Position numbers and translations under genes: made by a program
Notes under the pieces: model-generated
What the model was told of the DNA's origin: nothing
The model's input: the letters and a program-made list of their open reading frames with translations, nothing else
Database searches by the model: none
Assembly (NCBI RefSeq): GCF_040395035.1
Contig: NZ_JBEBRB010000005.1
Coordinates: 29,124-93,123 of the forward strand
Reading direction: 5' to 3'
Source of the DNA: Parapedobacter lycopersici_A
Lineage (GTDB): Bacteria > Bacteroidota > Bacteroidia > Sphingobacteriales > Sphingobacteriaceae
Length of the DNA: 64,000 nucleotides
In this document: in pieces, positions 44,267 through 53,144 of the stretch
Numbering within the stretch: position 1 is the first letter of the stretch
Layout of the letters: every line of letters begins with the position of its first letter

Positions 44267-45304
44267 ATGCTGGAAAATAAGGAAAAGACGACAATCGCAC
44301 AGCTTGGTGAATTTGGTTTGATTGACCACATTTCCAAAGCGGTGACGTTAACCCAAAAGACGTCTGTGAAAGGCATTGGCGATGATGCGGCTGTGCTTGA
44401 TTTTTCGGCGATGCAAACACTGGTATCCACAGACCTGCTGTTGGAAGGCATCCATTTTGATCTACGGTATGTACCGCTGAAGCATTTGGGCTATAAAGCG
44501 ATCCAGGTAAATTTGAGCGATATTTATGCGATGAATGGCCGGGCTTCCCAGGTTACTTTTTCGCTGGGCCTTTCCAGTAAATTCCCATTGGAGGCAGTGG
44601 AAGAACTGTATGAGGGTGCGTTGCTTGCCTGCAAAAGTTTTGGTGTAGACCTGGTTGGCGGTGATACATCTGCTTCCGCACAGGGGCTGGTGATCAGCGT
44701 AACCAGTCTGGGATATGCAGATGCCGATAAAATAGCCTATCGTAGCGGTGCGCTTGAAGGCGATTTGATCTGTGTGTCCGGCGATCTGGGAGGTGCTTAT
44801 GTTGGATTGCAGCTGCTTGAGCGGGAGAAGAAAATCTTTCTGGAAAACCCGAATATCCAGCCGGACCTGGAAGGTAAGGACTATATCGTGGAGCGGCAAC
44901 TTAAGCCGGAAGCGCGCAAGGATATCGTGGAGTTGCTGGCTTCAATTGAGGTAAAACCCAATGCAATGATTGATGTTTCGGATGGATTAGCCTCCGAAAT
45001 ACTGCATATCTGCCGGGCTTCGAACTGCGGCTGCAAGTTGTATGAAGAAAAAATTCCGATCGATCCGATGACTTACGAGACCGCCCGGGAGTTTGGTCTT
45101 GATCCCACCGTATGTGCATTGAACGGCGGCGAAGATTATGAGTTGCTTTTTACGGTGAAACAGGCCGACTACGACCGGATAAAGGGCCATGCTGATATCA
45201 GTATCATTGGTCACATTACCGAAGCCGCTGCGGGTTGCGACCTGATTACAAAATCCGGGAAGGTGCATGCGATCAAGGCCCAGGGATGGAATGCGTTCCA
45301 TTAG
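44267..45304 (+). CDS. thiL: Thiamine-monophosphate kinase
   Basis: Phosphorylates thiamine phosphate to the active diphosphate. 345 residues of the PurM-like fold: GIGDDAAVLDF near the start, STDLLLEGIHFDLRY, KAIQVNLSDIYAMNGRA, LVGGDTS, CVSGDLGGAYVGLQLL, DVSDGLASEILH and LNGGEDYELLFTV. It has one of the few good Shine-Dalgarno-like sequences here (AAGGAG shortly before the ATG). 36 bp after nadA, same strand, probably cotranscribed. Confidence 0.96.
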   Translation: MLENKEKTTIAQLGEFGLIDHISKAVTLTQKTSVKGIGDDAAVLDFSAMQTLVSTDLLLEGIHFDLRYVPLKHLGYKAIQVNLSDIYAMNGRASQVTFSLGLSSKFPLEAVEELYEGALLACKSFGVDLVGGDTSASAQGLVISVTSLGYADADKIAYRSGALEGDLICVSGDLGGAYVGLQLLEREKKIFLENPNIQPDLEGKDYIVERQLKPEARKDIVELLASIEVKPNAMIDVSDGLASEILHICRASNCGCKLYEEKIPIDPMTYETAREFGLDPTVCALNGGEDYELLFTVKQADYDRIKGHADISIIGHITEAAAGCDLITKSGKVHAIKAQGWNAFH

Positions 45305-45376
45305 CATGTAAACCGGGCTTTATTGATCAGATCGGTTGATAAACGAATTTTTACTACTAACCAAATACATAACCCC

Positions 45377-46432
45377 ATGAGATTACCCGCATACTTATTT
45401 TGCGTGAGCCTGTTTTTTTGGTTTATTCCGACTCGGGCACAAACCACTTCCGGAACGGCAGAGGCACTTTTTTATATGGTGGATACACCGGAATCTTTTG
45501 AGAGTTTCCAGGAGAATATTAAGAACATTGATATTGTTTGTCCGCAGACATTCCTGGTGAGTAAGGAAGGCGTATTAACGGGAACGGTTGACCCCCGTGT
45601 GCTCCGGCTGGCTAAGGAAAACGGTGTAAAAGTAATGCCGTTGATTGTAAACAAAGGGTTTGACAGTCAGCTGCTGCACGATATTGTACATAATCCGGTA
45701 GCCCGCAAACGGTCGATCACCATGATGCTGGAATATGCAAGCCAATTGGGGCTTGATGGCTGGCAATTTGATCTGGAGGGCCTGCATATTACAGATCGCG
45801 ATGATTTTACCCGCTATTTCCAGGAAACGGCAGCTGCCCTTCACGGGGCAGGCCTTCAGCTTTCCGCTGCATTGGTTCATGCCACCGATAACGTGGGCGG
45901 TGTATCTGCCTACCAGCAATTTCTCTATGAGAACTGGCGGGCCGGGTATGACCTTAAGGCACTAGCCGAGGCGGGTGATTTTCTTTCCATCATGACCTAT
46001 GACCAACATACCCGGCGTACTACACCCGGACCGGTTGCTGGAATCAAGTGGGTGGAGCGGGTTGTAAAGCATTTGCTGGCGGAAGGGGTACCTCCTGAAA
46101 AGCTTTCCATGGGGATACCCAGTTATTCGGTGCATTGGTTTGCAGATTACACGGAGGAGCGTGGCGGGTTTTCGAATGGTCGCCAAATTGGATACGCAAC
46201 CGTACAGCATTTATTGGGAAAGTACAACGTAACGCCTGTATGGCACGAAATGGCTGGTTGTAACTACGCGCTTTGGGAAAACGACGGCGTATTTGAATAT
46301 ATTTTCATCGAAGATGCGAAATCGCTTCAGTTGAAAATGGATCTGATGAAGACATATAATTTGCGCGGCTTTTCGGTTTGGGTACTGGGGCGCGAAGCAC
46401 CTGGCTTCTGGGACGTAGTAGCTCGCTATTAA
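45377..46432 (+). CDS. Secreted GH18 family glycosidase
   Basis: 351 residues from the ATG at 45377; this start gives a good signal peptide ending PTRAQ. The GH18 catalytic stretch is LGLDGWQFDLEGL, in which Glu is the acid/base and Asp assists (DxxxDxE-like). SIMTYDQH and KLSMGIPSYSVHWF are further family features. GH18 includes chitinases, but also spore-type N-acetylglucosaminidases acting on peptidoglycan (SleL). The absence of a chitin-binding domain leaves both open, and given the wall-salvage genes in this window the second is worth testing. Confidence 0.88.
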   Translation: MRLPAYLFCVSLFFWFIPTRAQTTSGTAEALFYMVDTPESFESFQENIKNIDIVCPQTFLVSKEGVLTGTVDPRVLRLAKENGVKVMPLIVNKGFDSQLLHDIVHNPVARKRSITMMLEYASQLGLDGWQFDLEGLHITDRDDFTRYFQETAAALHGAGLQLSAALVHATDNVGGVSAYQQFLYENWRAGYDLKALAEAGDFLSIMTYDQHTRRTTPGPVAGIKWVERVVKHLLAEGVPPEKLSMGIPSYSVHWFADYTEERGGFSNGRQIGYATVQHLLGKYNVTPVWHEMAGCNYALWENDGVFEYIFIEDAKSLQLKMDLMKTYNLRGFSVWVLGREAPGFWDVVARY

Positions 46433-46464
46433 AATGAACGGCCGTGCCCGGCTGTCATTGAAAG

Positions 46465-46513
46465 AAACGAAACACCGGTTGGTCACATTAGCTTATCAAC
46501 CGGTGTTTCGTTT
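46465..46513. terminator. Bidirectional terminator hairpin between GH18 and acnA
   Basis: Perfect 17-bp arms (46465-46481 and 46497-46513) with a 15-nt loop. Each arm ends in a run rich in T when read in its own direction (AAAC on the left, GTTT on the right). It lies between convergent genes and can stop both transcripts. Confidence 0.88.
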
Positions 46514-46546
46514 ATGATTCAGTGCGCCTGCTTGCAGGGGATCTTA

Positions 46547-49273
46547 TCACGATTGTTTTAGGAATCCGCGGAGCACATACTGTAAAATACCGCCATGGCG
46601 GAAATATTCAATTTCTATTGCGGAATCAAACCGAGCCATTGACATAAAGGACACGGTGGTTCCGTCGGCTCTCGTAGCCTTGACCTCCAACAATTTGTGT
46701 GGGACAAGGTCCTCCGACAGTCCGGTGATAGAAAAAGTTTCCGTACCGTCCAGACCGAGGGATTCGGCATTTTCGCCTTCCGGAAATACCATGGGAACAA
46801 CACCCATACCCACCAGGTTGCTTCGGTGGATCCGTTCAAAGCTTTCTGCTATTACGGCCTTGACTCCCAGTAAATTAGTTCCTTTTGCTGCCCAATCGCG
46901 CGACGAACCACTGCCGTATTCCTTTCCGGCAAGTATCACCAATGGCGTATGGGTTTCGGCGTATTTCATGGCCGCATCGTAAATAGACAGCGTTTCGCCT
47001 GAAAGGAAATGGGTGGTATAACCACCTTCGCGGTCGGTAACTTTATTGCGGATGCGCACATTGGCGAAGGTTCCGCGCATCATTACTTCATGATTGCCCC
47101 TGCGGGAGCCGTACGAGTTGAAGTCCTTTTGTGCAACACCCCTTGACAGCAGGTAATTTCCGGCGGAAGATTCCGGTTTGAACGAGCCTGCCGGCGAGAT
47201 GTGGTCTGTAGTAACCGAATCACCCAGGTATAGCAGCACCCGGGCATCGCGGATGTCCTGTATCGACTCGGGTTCGGCGGAAATATCCTTAAAGAAAGGC
47301 ACCTCCTGTACGTAAGTGGATTGCTCGTTCCAAACGAAATTTTTCCCTTCGGGGGCGACGAGCTCCTTCCAGTCTTTCTCACCTTCGAAGATCACGCTGT
47401 ACACATTACCGAAATCTTCTGTCCGTAGGCACTTGCTGACGGTGTCCGCTATTTCCTGCTGCGTGGGCCAGATGTCGTTAAGATAAACCGGATTTCCATT
47501 GGGGTCGTACCCGATCGGGTCGGTCAACAGATCCACATCTACACGTCCAACAAGCGCATACACAACAACCAGCATCGGCGACATCAGGAAATTCATCCGC
47601 ACCTGCGGGTGTACCCGGGCCTCAAAATTCCGGTTTCCGGAGAGCACGGAAGCAACTACAAGGTCTCCTTTATCCACGGCCTCCGCAATGTGCGGGGGCA
47701 GCGGACCGCTATTACCGATGCATGAAGTACAGCCGTATCCAACGGTATGAAACCGGAGTGCGGCAAGTTCATCCAGCAGGTTTGCGCGCTCCAGGTATTC
47801 CGTGACCACCTTTGACCCAGGAGCAAGACTGGTTTTTACCCAGGATTTGGTGCGCAGACCGCGCTCCACGGCTTTACGGGCAACAAGCCCCGCACCAACC
47901 ATCACCGCGGGGTTAGAGGTGTTCGTACAGCTGGTAATAGCCGCAATGACAATGCTGCCATCGCTCAGCGTATATTCCTGGTTCTTTATTTTTATCCTCA
48001 CGGAATGGATCTGCTCCTTTTCCACGGCAATTCCGGTGGACCTGAGGTGATTTTCATAAACAAATTCACTGCCCGAACCGCCTTCTGACAGCCACGACTG
48101 TACCTGCCGGTCTTTTACCGGCAAGTAATCCCGGTTATATTCTTTTTCGATCAGGTGGGAAAACTGATTTGAAAGATCCTTTACCAGAATCTTGTCCTGC
48201 GGCCGTTTGGGTCCGGACACGGTAGGCTCCAGGGTATCCAAATTTAATTCAAGTACATCAGAGTAAACAATCTCCTCGTTTCCGGTACGCCACAGCATAT
48301 TTTCCCTGGCATATTCCGCTACGAGGGCGATTTGCTCAGGCGAACGGTTGGTTCTCCGCATGTATTCCAATGTTTGTTCGTCAATAGGGAAATACGTAAC
48401 CGTACAACCAAATTCGGGTGACATGTTGGAAATCGTAGCCCTGTCTGGAACGCTCAGGTGGTCGAGCCCATCGCCAAAGACCTCAACGAATTTACCCACA
48501 ACGCCATAATCCCGAAGGAGCTTGGTAATGGACAACACCATATCCGTGGCGGTACATCCCGGGGGGATTTTCCCCGTCAGCTTTAATCCGATTACCTGCG
48601 GGCAGGTAAAATAAATGGGTTGGCCAAGCATCGCAGCTTCGGCCTCAATCCCGCCGACCCCCCAGGCGATTACGCCGATTCCGTTGACCATCGGGGTGTG
48701 GGAATCCGTGCCGACAAGTGTATCCGGAAATGCCCACCCGTCGCGGGCAATGACACCTTTTGCCAGGTATTCCAGATTTACCTGATGGCAGATGCCCATG
48801 CCGGGCGGCACAACGGTGAAATTATCCAGCGCCTGCTGGCCCCATTTAAGTAGTTCGTAGCGCTCGGCATTCCGTTCGTATTCCAGCTCCACATTCCGTA
48901 GGTAAGCATAGTTGGTTCCGAAATAATCGACCTGGACAGAGTGGTCTATGACCAGATCGACAGGAATAGCCGGATTGATCCGGCTACCGTCGCCCCCTTT
49001 GCGGATCACTTCGGCACGGATAGACGCGATATCCACGATTGCGGGAACGCCTGTAAAGTCCTGCATCAGTACGCGGGCGGGCTTAAAGGGAACTTCCCGG
49101 TCGGTGTTTACGGGGTCCCAATTAATCAGCGTGTCCAAATGCTCGTCGGTAATGGCAAAGCCGTCGTGATTCCGGAGCACATTTTCCAATAAAATCCGAA
49201 TGGAGAAAGGGAGTCTGCTGATCCGTTTTCCTTCGGCCTCTAATTTTTTTAGGGAAGCTATTTGGTGTTCCAT
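46547..49273 (-). CDS. acnA: Aconitate hydratase A
   Basis: Interconverts citrate and isocitrate in the TCA cycle through a 4Fe-4S cluster. 908 residues, normal for the AcnA/IRP1 type. Seen: QDFTGVPAIVDIASIR, VDLVIDHSVQVDYFG, VGTDSHTPMVNGIGV, the first cluster Cys in AAITSCTNTSNP, the Cys pair in YGCTSCIGNSGPL, and the swivel-domain GKEYGSGSSRDWAAKG. It stands alone, ended by the strong terminator at 46465-46513. Confidence 0.97.
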   Translation of the reverse strand: MEHQIASLKKLEAEGKRISRLPFSIRILLENVLRNHDGFAITDEHLDTLINWDPVNTDREVPFKPARVLMQDFTGVPAIVDIASIRAEVIRKGGDGSRINPAIPVDLVIDHSVQVDYFGTNYAYLRNVELEYERNAERYELLKWGQQALDNFTVVPPGMGICHQVNLEYLAKGVIARDGWAFPDTLVGTDSHTPMVNGIGVIAWGVGGIEAEAAMLGQPIYFTCPQVIGLKLTGKIPPGCTATDMVLSITKLLRDYGVVGKFVEVFGDGLDHLSVPDRATISNMSPEFGCTVTYFPIDEQTLEYMRRTNRSPEQIALVAEYARENMLWRTGNEEIVYSDVLELNLDTLEPTVSGPKRPQDKILVKDLSNQFSHLIEKEYNRDYLPVKDRQVQSWLSEGGSGSEFVYENHLRSTGIAVEKEQIHSVRIKIKNQEYTLSDGSIVIAAITSCTNTSNPAVMVGAGLVARKAVERGLRTKSWVKTSLAPGSKVVTEYLERANLLDELAALRFHTVGYGCTSCIGNSGPLPPHIAEAVDKGDLVVASVLSGNRNFEARVHPQVRMNFLMSPMLVVVYALVGRVDVDLLTDPIGYDPNGNPVYLNDIWPTQQEIADTVSKCLRTEDFGNVYSVIFEGEKDWKELVAPEGKNFVWNEQSTYVQEVPFFKDISAEPESIQDIRDARVLLYLGDSVTTDHISPAGSFKPESSAGNYLLSRGVAQKDFNSYGSRRGNHEVMMRGTFANVRIRNKVTDREGGYTTHFLSGETLSIYDAAMKYAETHTPLVILAGKEYGSGSSRDWAAKGTNLLGVKAVIAESFERIHRSNLVGMGVVPMVFPEGENAESLGLDGTETFSITGLSEDLVPHKLLEVKATRADGTTVSFMSMARFDSAIEIEYFRHGGILQYVLRGFLKQS

Positions 49274-49374
49274 TATGCTTAGTTAGTTAATTGATGTGAT
49301 ATGTGAATAAAAAATGAGCCTGATAGGGCTAAAATACTAAAATAAATTTTGACTGGTTTACAAATAATTATATA

Positions 49375-49382
49375 TACCTTTG
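49375..49382 (+). promoter_or_regulatory. -7 box TACCTTTG for the cold-shock gene
   Basis: Exact TAnnTTTG match 30 nt before the ATG. The resulting leader of about 25-30 nt is T-rich and short, unlike the long thermosensitive leader of E. coli cspA. Confidence 0.55.
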
Positions 49383-49412
49383 GGTTTTTATTATTTTTTA
49401 ATTTTTATAACA

Positions 49413-49604
49413 ATGGCAGAAGGAGTAGTTAAATTCTTCAATGAAACCAAGGGTTTTGGTTTTATCGTTCCTAATTCTGGTGAGAGTGACATTTTTGTAC
49501 ACTCATCCGGCTTAATCGACAAAATCCGTGAGAACGACAATGTTTCTTACGAAGTTGAGCAAGGAAGGAAAGGTCTAAATGCGGTAAATGTTAAGGTAAT
49601 CTAA
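49413..49604 (+). CDS. Cold-shock domain protein
   Basis: 63 residues from the ATG at 49413. A single OB-fold with the RNA-binding motifs KGFGFI (RNP1) and DIFVHSS (RNP2), and the opening AEGVVKFFNETKG. It binds single-stranded nucleic acid and acts as an RNA chaperone. Compact one-gene unit with its own promoter box and terminator. An in-frame extension to 49380 would overlap the promoter box. Confidence 0.96.
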   Translation: MAEGVVKFFNETKGFGFIVPNSGESDIFVHSSGLIDKIRENDNVSYEVEQGRKGLNAVNVKVI

Positions 49605-49635
49605 GGATTCCCTAGTAGTTATATTTATTGTATTC

Positions 49636-49666
49636 AGCCGGTAGTTCTAAACTGCCGGCTTTTTTT
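49636..49666 (+). terminator. Rho-independent terminator of the cold-shock gene
   Basis: An 11-bp stem AGCCGGTAGTT / AACTGCCGGCT with one G-T pair, a 3-nt loop and a run of seven T (49660-49666). It also lies at the 3' end of the convergent AI-2E-type gene. Confidence 0.9.
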
Positions 49667-49672
49667 ATCCGC

Positions 49673-50725
49673 TTAATGTACGCCAATGAGGTAGCCATAG
49701 GGTTTCAGAGAATCGACGTGGTCAAAGATGATTTTGGCGACACCGAGAAAAGGCACGAACAGGATCATGCCCGCGACACCCCAGACGAGACTGCCCAATA
49801 GTAACGCCATAATCGTAAACAGGGCGCTCAATTGGATTTTGCCTCCGGTGATCTTCGGCGTCAGTACGTAACTGTCGATCTGCTGAAGTACGATGAAAAA
49901 GACGGCGACAATCAGCGGGGTAACCAACGTATCCCGGGTAATGAGCGTATAAAGGACCACAACGGAGCTTCCAGCAACGGAACCGATGTACGGTATGATG
50001 TTAATGAAGGCAACCATAATGCCGAAAAACAAGGCGTTCTCAATGCCGATGATGATGAGTCCGACGGAATTAATGACAGAAAAAATAAGGGCGACAGAAA
50101 AAACCCCGGTTAAATAGGCACTGGCTACCCGGGTAATTTTTTCGATGACGCGCTGGGCGTTTTTCGTGTTTTCTTCGCCCGCATACTGCGCAACAAGCCG
50201 AAGGACGAATGTCTTGATGCGGCCGCGATAAATCAACAACAACAAGGTATAGGCCGTAACGATCAGCAGGTGGACAAGAAAAGAGAGTACAGACCGGAAA
50301 ATATCGCCGATGAATTTACCGGCAAGGCTGGATAGGCCGGCTACCTGCCGTTGCAGGTAGTCTTTTTGCTCGGCGATGGGAAGCTGGAAATGCTCTGAAA
50401 TAAATTGATGCGCATTGTTGAGCATGGCATTTAGTTTGGATGCAATGGCCGGTATGTCCGTTCCAAGCGACATCATTTGATAAAACAGCACGTAGAATAC
50501 GCCTGAAAGCAGCACCAAGGCGGTAAGTACACAGATGCCGGCCGCTGGTCCGCGAGGTAGGCCCCAGTGCTCCAACCGCCGGCAAGCGGGAACAAGCAGC
50601 ATGGCCATCATGCCGGCGATGGCTACCGGAATCAGAAATGGCTTGGCAAAATAGAGTATTCCAAACAGCAGGACGACAAATAGCATCACCTGATTGAAGC
50701 CATATACCGGGGAATTTCTTGTCAT
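49673..50725 (-). CDS. AI-2E family (TqsA/PerM-like) permease
   Basis: 350 residues with about eight hydrophobic helices: an N-terminal pair of helices (MLFVVLLFGILYFAKPFLIP), a soluble middle part (about 90-150) and the C-terminal block with IIPYIGSVAGSSVVVLYTL and LTPKITGGKIQLSALFTIMALLLGSLVWGVAGMILFVPF. The family includes exporters and Na+/H+ antiporters; transport of AI-2 is proven for only a few. Function here is open. Confidence 0.92.
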   Translation of the reverse strand: MTRNSPVYGFNQVMLFVVLLFGILYFAKPFLIPVAIAGMMAMLLVPACRRLEHWGLPRGPAAGICVLTALVLLSGVFYVLFYQMMSLGTDIPAIASKLNAMLNNAHQFISEHFQLPIAEQKDYLQRQVAGLSSLAGKFIGDIFRSVLSFLVHLLIVTAYTLLLLIYRGRIKTFVLRLVAQYAGEENTKNAQRVIEKITRVASAYLTGVFSVALIFSVINSVGLIIIGIENALFFGIMVAFINIIPYIGSVAGSSVVVLYTLITRDTLVTPLIVAVFFIVLQQIDSYVLTPKITGGKIQLSALFTIMALLLGSLVWGVAGMILFVPFLGVAKIIFDHVDSLKPYGYLIGVH

Positions 50726-50749
50726 GTTGCCTCTGGTTTTGCCTTATCG

Positions 50750-50980
50750 CTATAGCAGCTGGTCAATAGCCCGGGCCAGCTTACGGTCTTTTTCGGTGAC
50801 GGTATCTCCGGCGTCATGCGTGGCTAACCAGATCTCCACCTTATTCCAGCTGTTAGTCCAGGTTGGATGGTGATTATGTGCTTCTGCCAGTAGTGCTACC
50901 CGAAGCATGAATGCGAAGGCTTCGGAAAAATCGCGAAAAACGAATGAACGGTAAAGCGAGCTGTCTTGTTTCTGCCACAT
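50750..50980 (-). CDS. 4a-hydroxytetrahydrobiopterin dehydratase (PCD-like)
   Basis: 76 residues from the ATG at 50980, with an in-frame TTG at 51004 as a weaker alternative. The family motif is clear: FAFMLRVALLAEAHNHHP followed by TWTNSWNKVEIWLATHD, containing the His-His pair of the active site. It regenerates quinonoid dihydrobiopterin for aromatic amino acid hydroxylases, or acts in molybdopterin or folate side reactions. No phenylalanine hydroxylase is in the window. Confidence 0.92.
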   Translation of the reverse strand: MWQKQDSSLYRSFVFRDFSEAFAFMLRVALLAEAHNHHPTWTNSWNKVEIWLATHDAGDTVTEKDRKLARAIDQLL

Positions 50981-51080
50981 GATCGTATGGATTGGGGTTG
51001 TCAAAAAATGAATGATCCTTTAAGGGAAAACAATGCTTCGGCAGCTTTTGTTTGACGCACCTGACCGGTGTTGTGCCGGA

Positions 51081-51803
51081 TTATCCGAGGACTTCCTCCA
51101 ATATCGCGTGTGACTTGATTTCGCCCAGGCTATCGATGTGAAGGCGATAAAAATCGATGATCTTTTCAAGTAGAAAGCGCCGATCGGCCAAAGGGATGCG
51201 TAGGGACGGCAGCTGCTCCATTGAACAGGTTAAGAGCGAGGCAAAATGAGTGGTATGCGGGTGCTGTAATGCAAATGGGTGCCCGGGAAGTGTCTGGCAA
51301 AACACGCCATCCTTCAGGTCGAAAAATACGCAACCGGGCTTTGGCGGCGCCGGATGGAACCCCAGGAATTTCGATAGTTTCACCAAAAAATACAGGTGGA
51401 AGTCGGGGGGCATCTTTTCAGCCGAGTCCAGCCAGGAAACGGCATTGAAAATATAATCGAACAGGGGCTCGTCTGTGCCTTGCTGCCGTAGGCTTTTGTA
51501 CAGCATTTCATTTAGGAAGAGCAGTACCGCCCGTTTATAAACGTCATAAGGGATGGTTTGAAAAGCGGGCAGCTGGCGGGCTTCGACGATCCGGTGCAGC
51601 GTGCCTCTTTCGTTATACGAAACCACCATATCCAGCAGGAAGAGGGGCTGCAGGAGTACGGTGCCGATTTTTGCGCGGGGCTTTCGTGCGCCGTTAACGA
51701 TGTAAGACTGCAACCCGAATTTTTCCGTAAAAATCTGCGCGACTACGCTGGTTTCACTGTAATTGGTGTGTTTTAATACGATGCCCCGGGTTTTATGACG
51801 CAT
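51081..51803 (-). CDS. recO: DNA repair protein RecO
   Basis: Mediates RecA loading with RecR in the RecF pathway. 240 residues: N-terminal OB-fold with TRGIVLKHTNYSETSVVAQIFTEKFG and YIVNGARKPRAKIG, and a helical C-terminal part. Bacteroidota RecO proteins often lack the zinc-finger cysteines and only single ones are seen here (GCVFF). Followed by a short gap and preceded by dgkA on the same strand (14 bp). Confidence 0.94.
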   Translation of the reverse strand: MRHKTRGIVLKHTNYSETSVVAQIFTEKFGLQSYIVNGARKPRAKIGTVLLQPLFLLDMVVSYNERGTLHRIVEARQLPAFQTIPYDVYKRAVLLFLNEMLYKSLRQQGTDEPLFDYIFNAVSWLDSAEKMPPDFHLYFLVKLSKFLGFHPAPPKPGCVFFDLKDGVFCQTLPGHPFALQHPHTTHFASLLTCSMEQLPSLRIPLADRRFLLEKIIDFYRLHIDSLGEIKSHAILEEVLG

Positions 51804-51817
51804 AATAGCAAAGACTG

Positions 51818-52180
51818 TTATTCGTGGAAGAGTTGGCGGCTGAGTTTAGGTCCGAAGATAACCAGCCCGACCACCAATGCGAAAACGGCGGCAATCAATA
51901 CGGCGGCCGCCGCAGTATCTTTGGCTTTTTTTGCCAGCGGATGCTCGCCAGGGGAAACGAAATCAAAAAGAGCCTCTATTGCGGTATTGATCAGTTCAGC
52001 AGCCATTACCATTGCTATTGCAAGCGATACCCAAAGCCATTCCGTGGTGGATAACCGGAGATAATACCCGGTCAGTAGCGCCAGAAGGGCCACTACCGCA
52101 TGGATCCTGAAATTCCGCTCGTCGCGGAACGCCGCGCGGATTCCATGGAAAGCATTGACGAACGCATTTTTTCTGTTCAT
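51818..52180 (-). CDS. dgkA: Diacylglycerol kinase family protein (DgkA/undecaprenol kinase)
   Basis: 120 residues with three membrane helices and the family signature AAELINTAIEALFDFVSPGEHPLAKKAKDTAAAAVLI. In Gram-negatives DgkA recycles diacylglycerol; in Gram-positives the same fold phosphorylates undecaprenol. The substrate here could be either. The start overlaps the upstream small membrane protein stop by 4 bp and recO follows by 14 bp. Confidence 0.94.
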   Translation of the reverse strand: MNRKNAFVNAFHGIRAAFRDERNFRIHAVVALLALLTGYYLRLSTTEWLWVSLAIAMVMAAELINTAIEALFDFVSPGEHPLAKKAKDTAAAAVLIAAVFALVVGLVIFGPKLSRQLFHE

Positions 52181-52404
52181 TCCTTTTCCTGTTGTTCCCG
52201 ACGCTCTTCCAGTATGCTGTGACGCTCGATTTTTCGTATGAAACTATAGATGATTGTCAAAAAACCAATACCAAAGAGAATGACGCCGGCAATCATGATC
52301 CATCGGTATAAGGCATTTTCCTCGCTCCTCAGCGCATAGCTCCAGGCACAGCTGGCCAATCCGACAACCGTATAACCAATGCCCCGCAGTAGATATTTGT
52401 TCAT
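52177..52404 (-). CDS. Small two-helix membrane protein
   Basis: 75 residues from the ATG at 52404. Two hydrophobic helices (GYTVVGLASCAWSYAL and WIMIAGVILFGIGFLTIIYSF) followed by a charged C-terminal tail rich in Glu/Arg. No family recognised. The 4-bp overlap with dgkA supports it as a real gene at the head of the dgkA-recO unit. Confidence 0.72.
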   Translation of the reverse strand: MNKYLLRGIGYTVVGLASCAWSYALRSEENALYRWIMIAGVILFGIGFLTIIYSFIRKIERHSILEERREQQEKE

Positions 52405-52571
52405 ATTGTTGTGTTTGTCTTCATGACAAATCACACAAAGATAATGTTTTCAATAGCGGTTTACGTCTACAGCCGGTTTAATAAAAAACACGTCCGGGCG
52501 GCAAGACTGGAAACCATTGCGGTCAAAAGCAAAAAATAATTGTATAATCAAAAACAAATGTAGATATTTGC

Positions 52572-52594
52572 AAACTCTTTGCGAAAAAGAGTTT
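52572..52594 (+). promoter_or_regulatory. Hairpin in the rpmB leader
   Basis: AAACTCTTT (52572-52580), loop GCGAA and AAAGAGTTT (52586-52594) form a perfect 9-bp stem, ending 25 nt before the rpmB ATG. It could be an autoregulatory leader of the ribosomal protein operon or an mRNA-protecting 5' hairpin. No run of T follows, so it is not a terminator. Confidence 0.45.
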
Positions 52595-52619
52595 AACGAC
52601 AATAAAATAACATAAGATC

Positions 52620-52853
52620 ATGTCAAGAGTTTGTGATTTAACCGGAAAAGGGGCGATGAACGGGTACAACGTTTCGAATTCAAACGCCAAGACCAAACGT
52701 AAATTCTACCCTAATCTGCAAACGAAGCGGTTCTTCATTCCGGAAGAAAACCGATGGATTACCTTGAAAGTATCTACTTCAGCGATAAAGACGATAAATA
52801 AGAACGGTATTACCGCTGTTATCGATAAATTTATCAAAAAGGGCTACGTATAG
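52620..52853 (+). CDS. rpmB: 50S ribosomal protein L28
   Basis: 77 residues: SRVCDLTGKGAMNGYNVSNSNAKTKRKFYPNLQ is the standard L28 opening, and RWITLKVSTSAIKTI the C-terminal domain. First gene of the order rpmB-rpmG-DUF4295-ftsY-rimO that is typical for the phylum. The 215-bp gap upstream probably contains its promoter and the leader hairpin. Confidence 0.97.
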   Translation: MSRVCDLTGKGAMNGYNVSNSNAKTKRKFYPNLQTKRFFIPEENRWITLKVSTSAIKTINKNGITAVIDKFIKKGYV

Positions 52854-52919
52854 CAGGTGCCTAAGCACAGGTAAGATAACGATTTGCACGCCGTACCGGC
52901 GATATAATATAATAAGATC

Positions 52920-53102
52920 ATGGCGAAAAAAGGAAACAGGGTACAGGTTATTTTGGAATGTACCGAGCATAAAGAAAGCGGTCAGCCGGGAATGTCCCGT
53001 TACATTACGACCAAAAATAAGAAAAACACGACCGAACGGTTGGAGTTGAAGAAATTTAATCCGGTATTGCGCCGGGTGACGGTTCACAAAGAAATTAAGT
53101 AA
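52920..53102 (+). CDS. rpmG: 50S ribosomal protein L33
   Basis: 60 residues: KKGNRVQVILECTEHKESG, YITTKNKKNT and LKKFNPVLRRVTVHKEIK are the normal L33 landmarks. The zinc-ribbon cysteines of some L33 versions are reduced to a single one here, so this is the Cys-minus form. 66 bp after rpmB. Confidence 0.97.
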   Translation: MAKKGNRVQVILECTEHKESGQPGMSRYITTKNKKNTTERLELKKFNPVLRRVTVHKEIK

Positions 53103-53144
53103 ACAGGTGCCCGTTTAGCGGGCGTCGGCAAAACATAAACGGAC

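Noticed and set aside
49302..49310. Third TGTGAATAA DnaA-box match upstream of acnA
   Set aside because: Single copy in a short promoter region; about two such matches per 64 kb are expected by chance.
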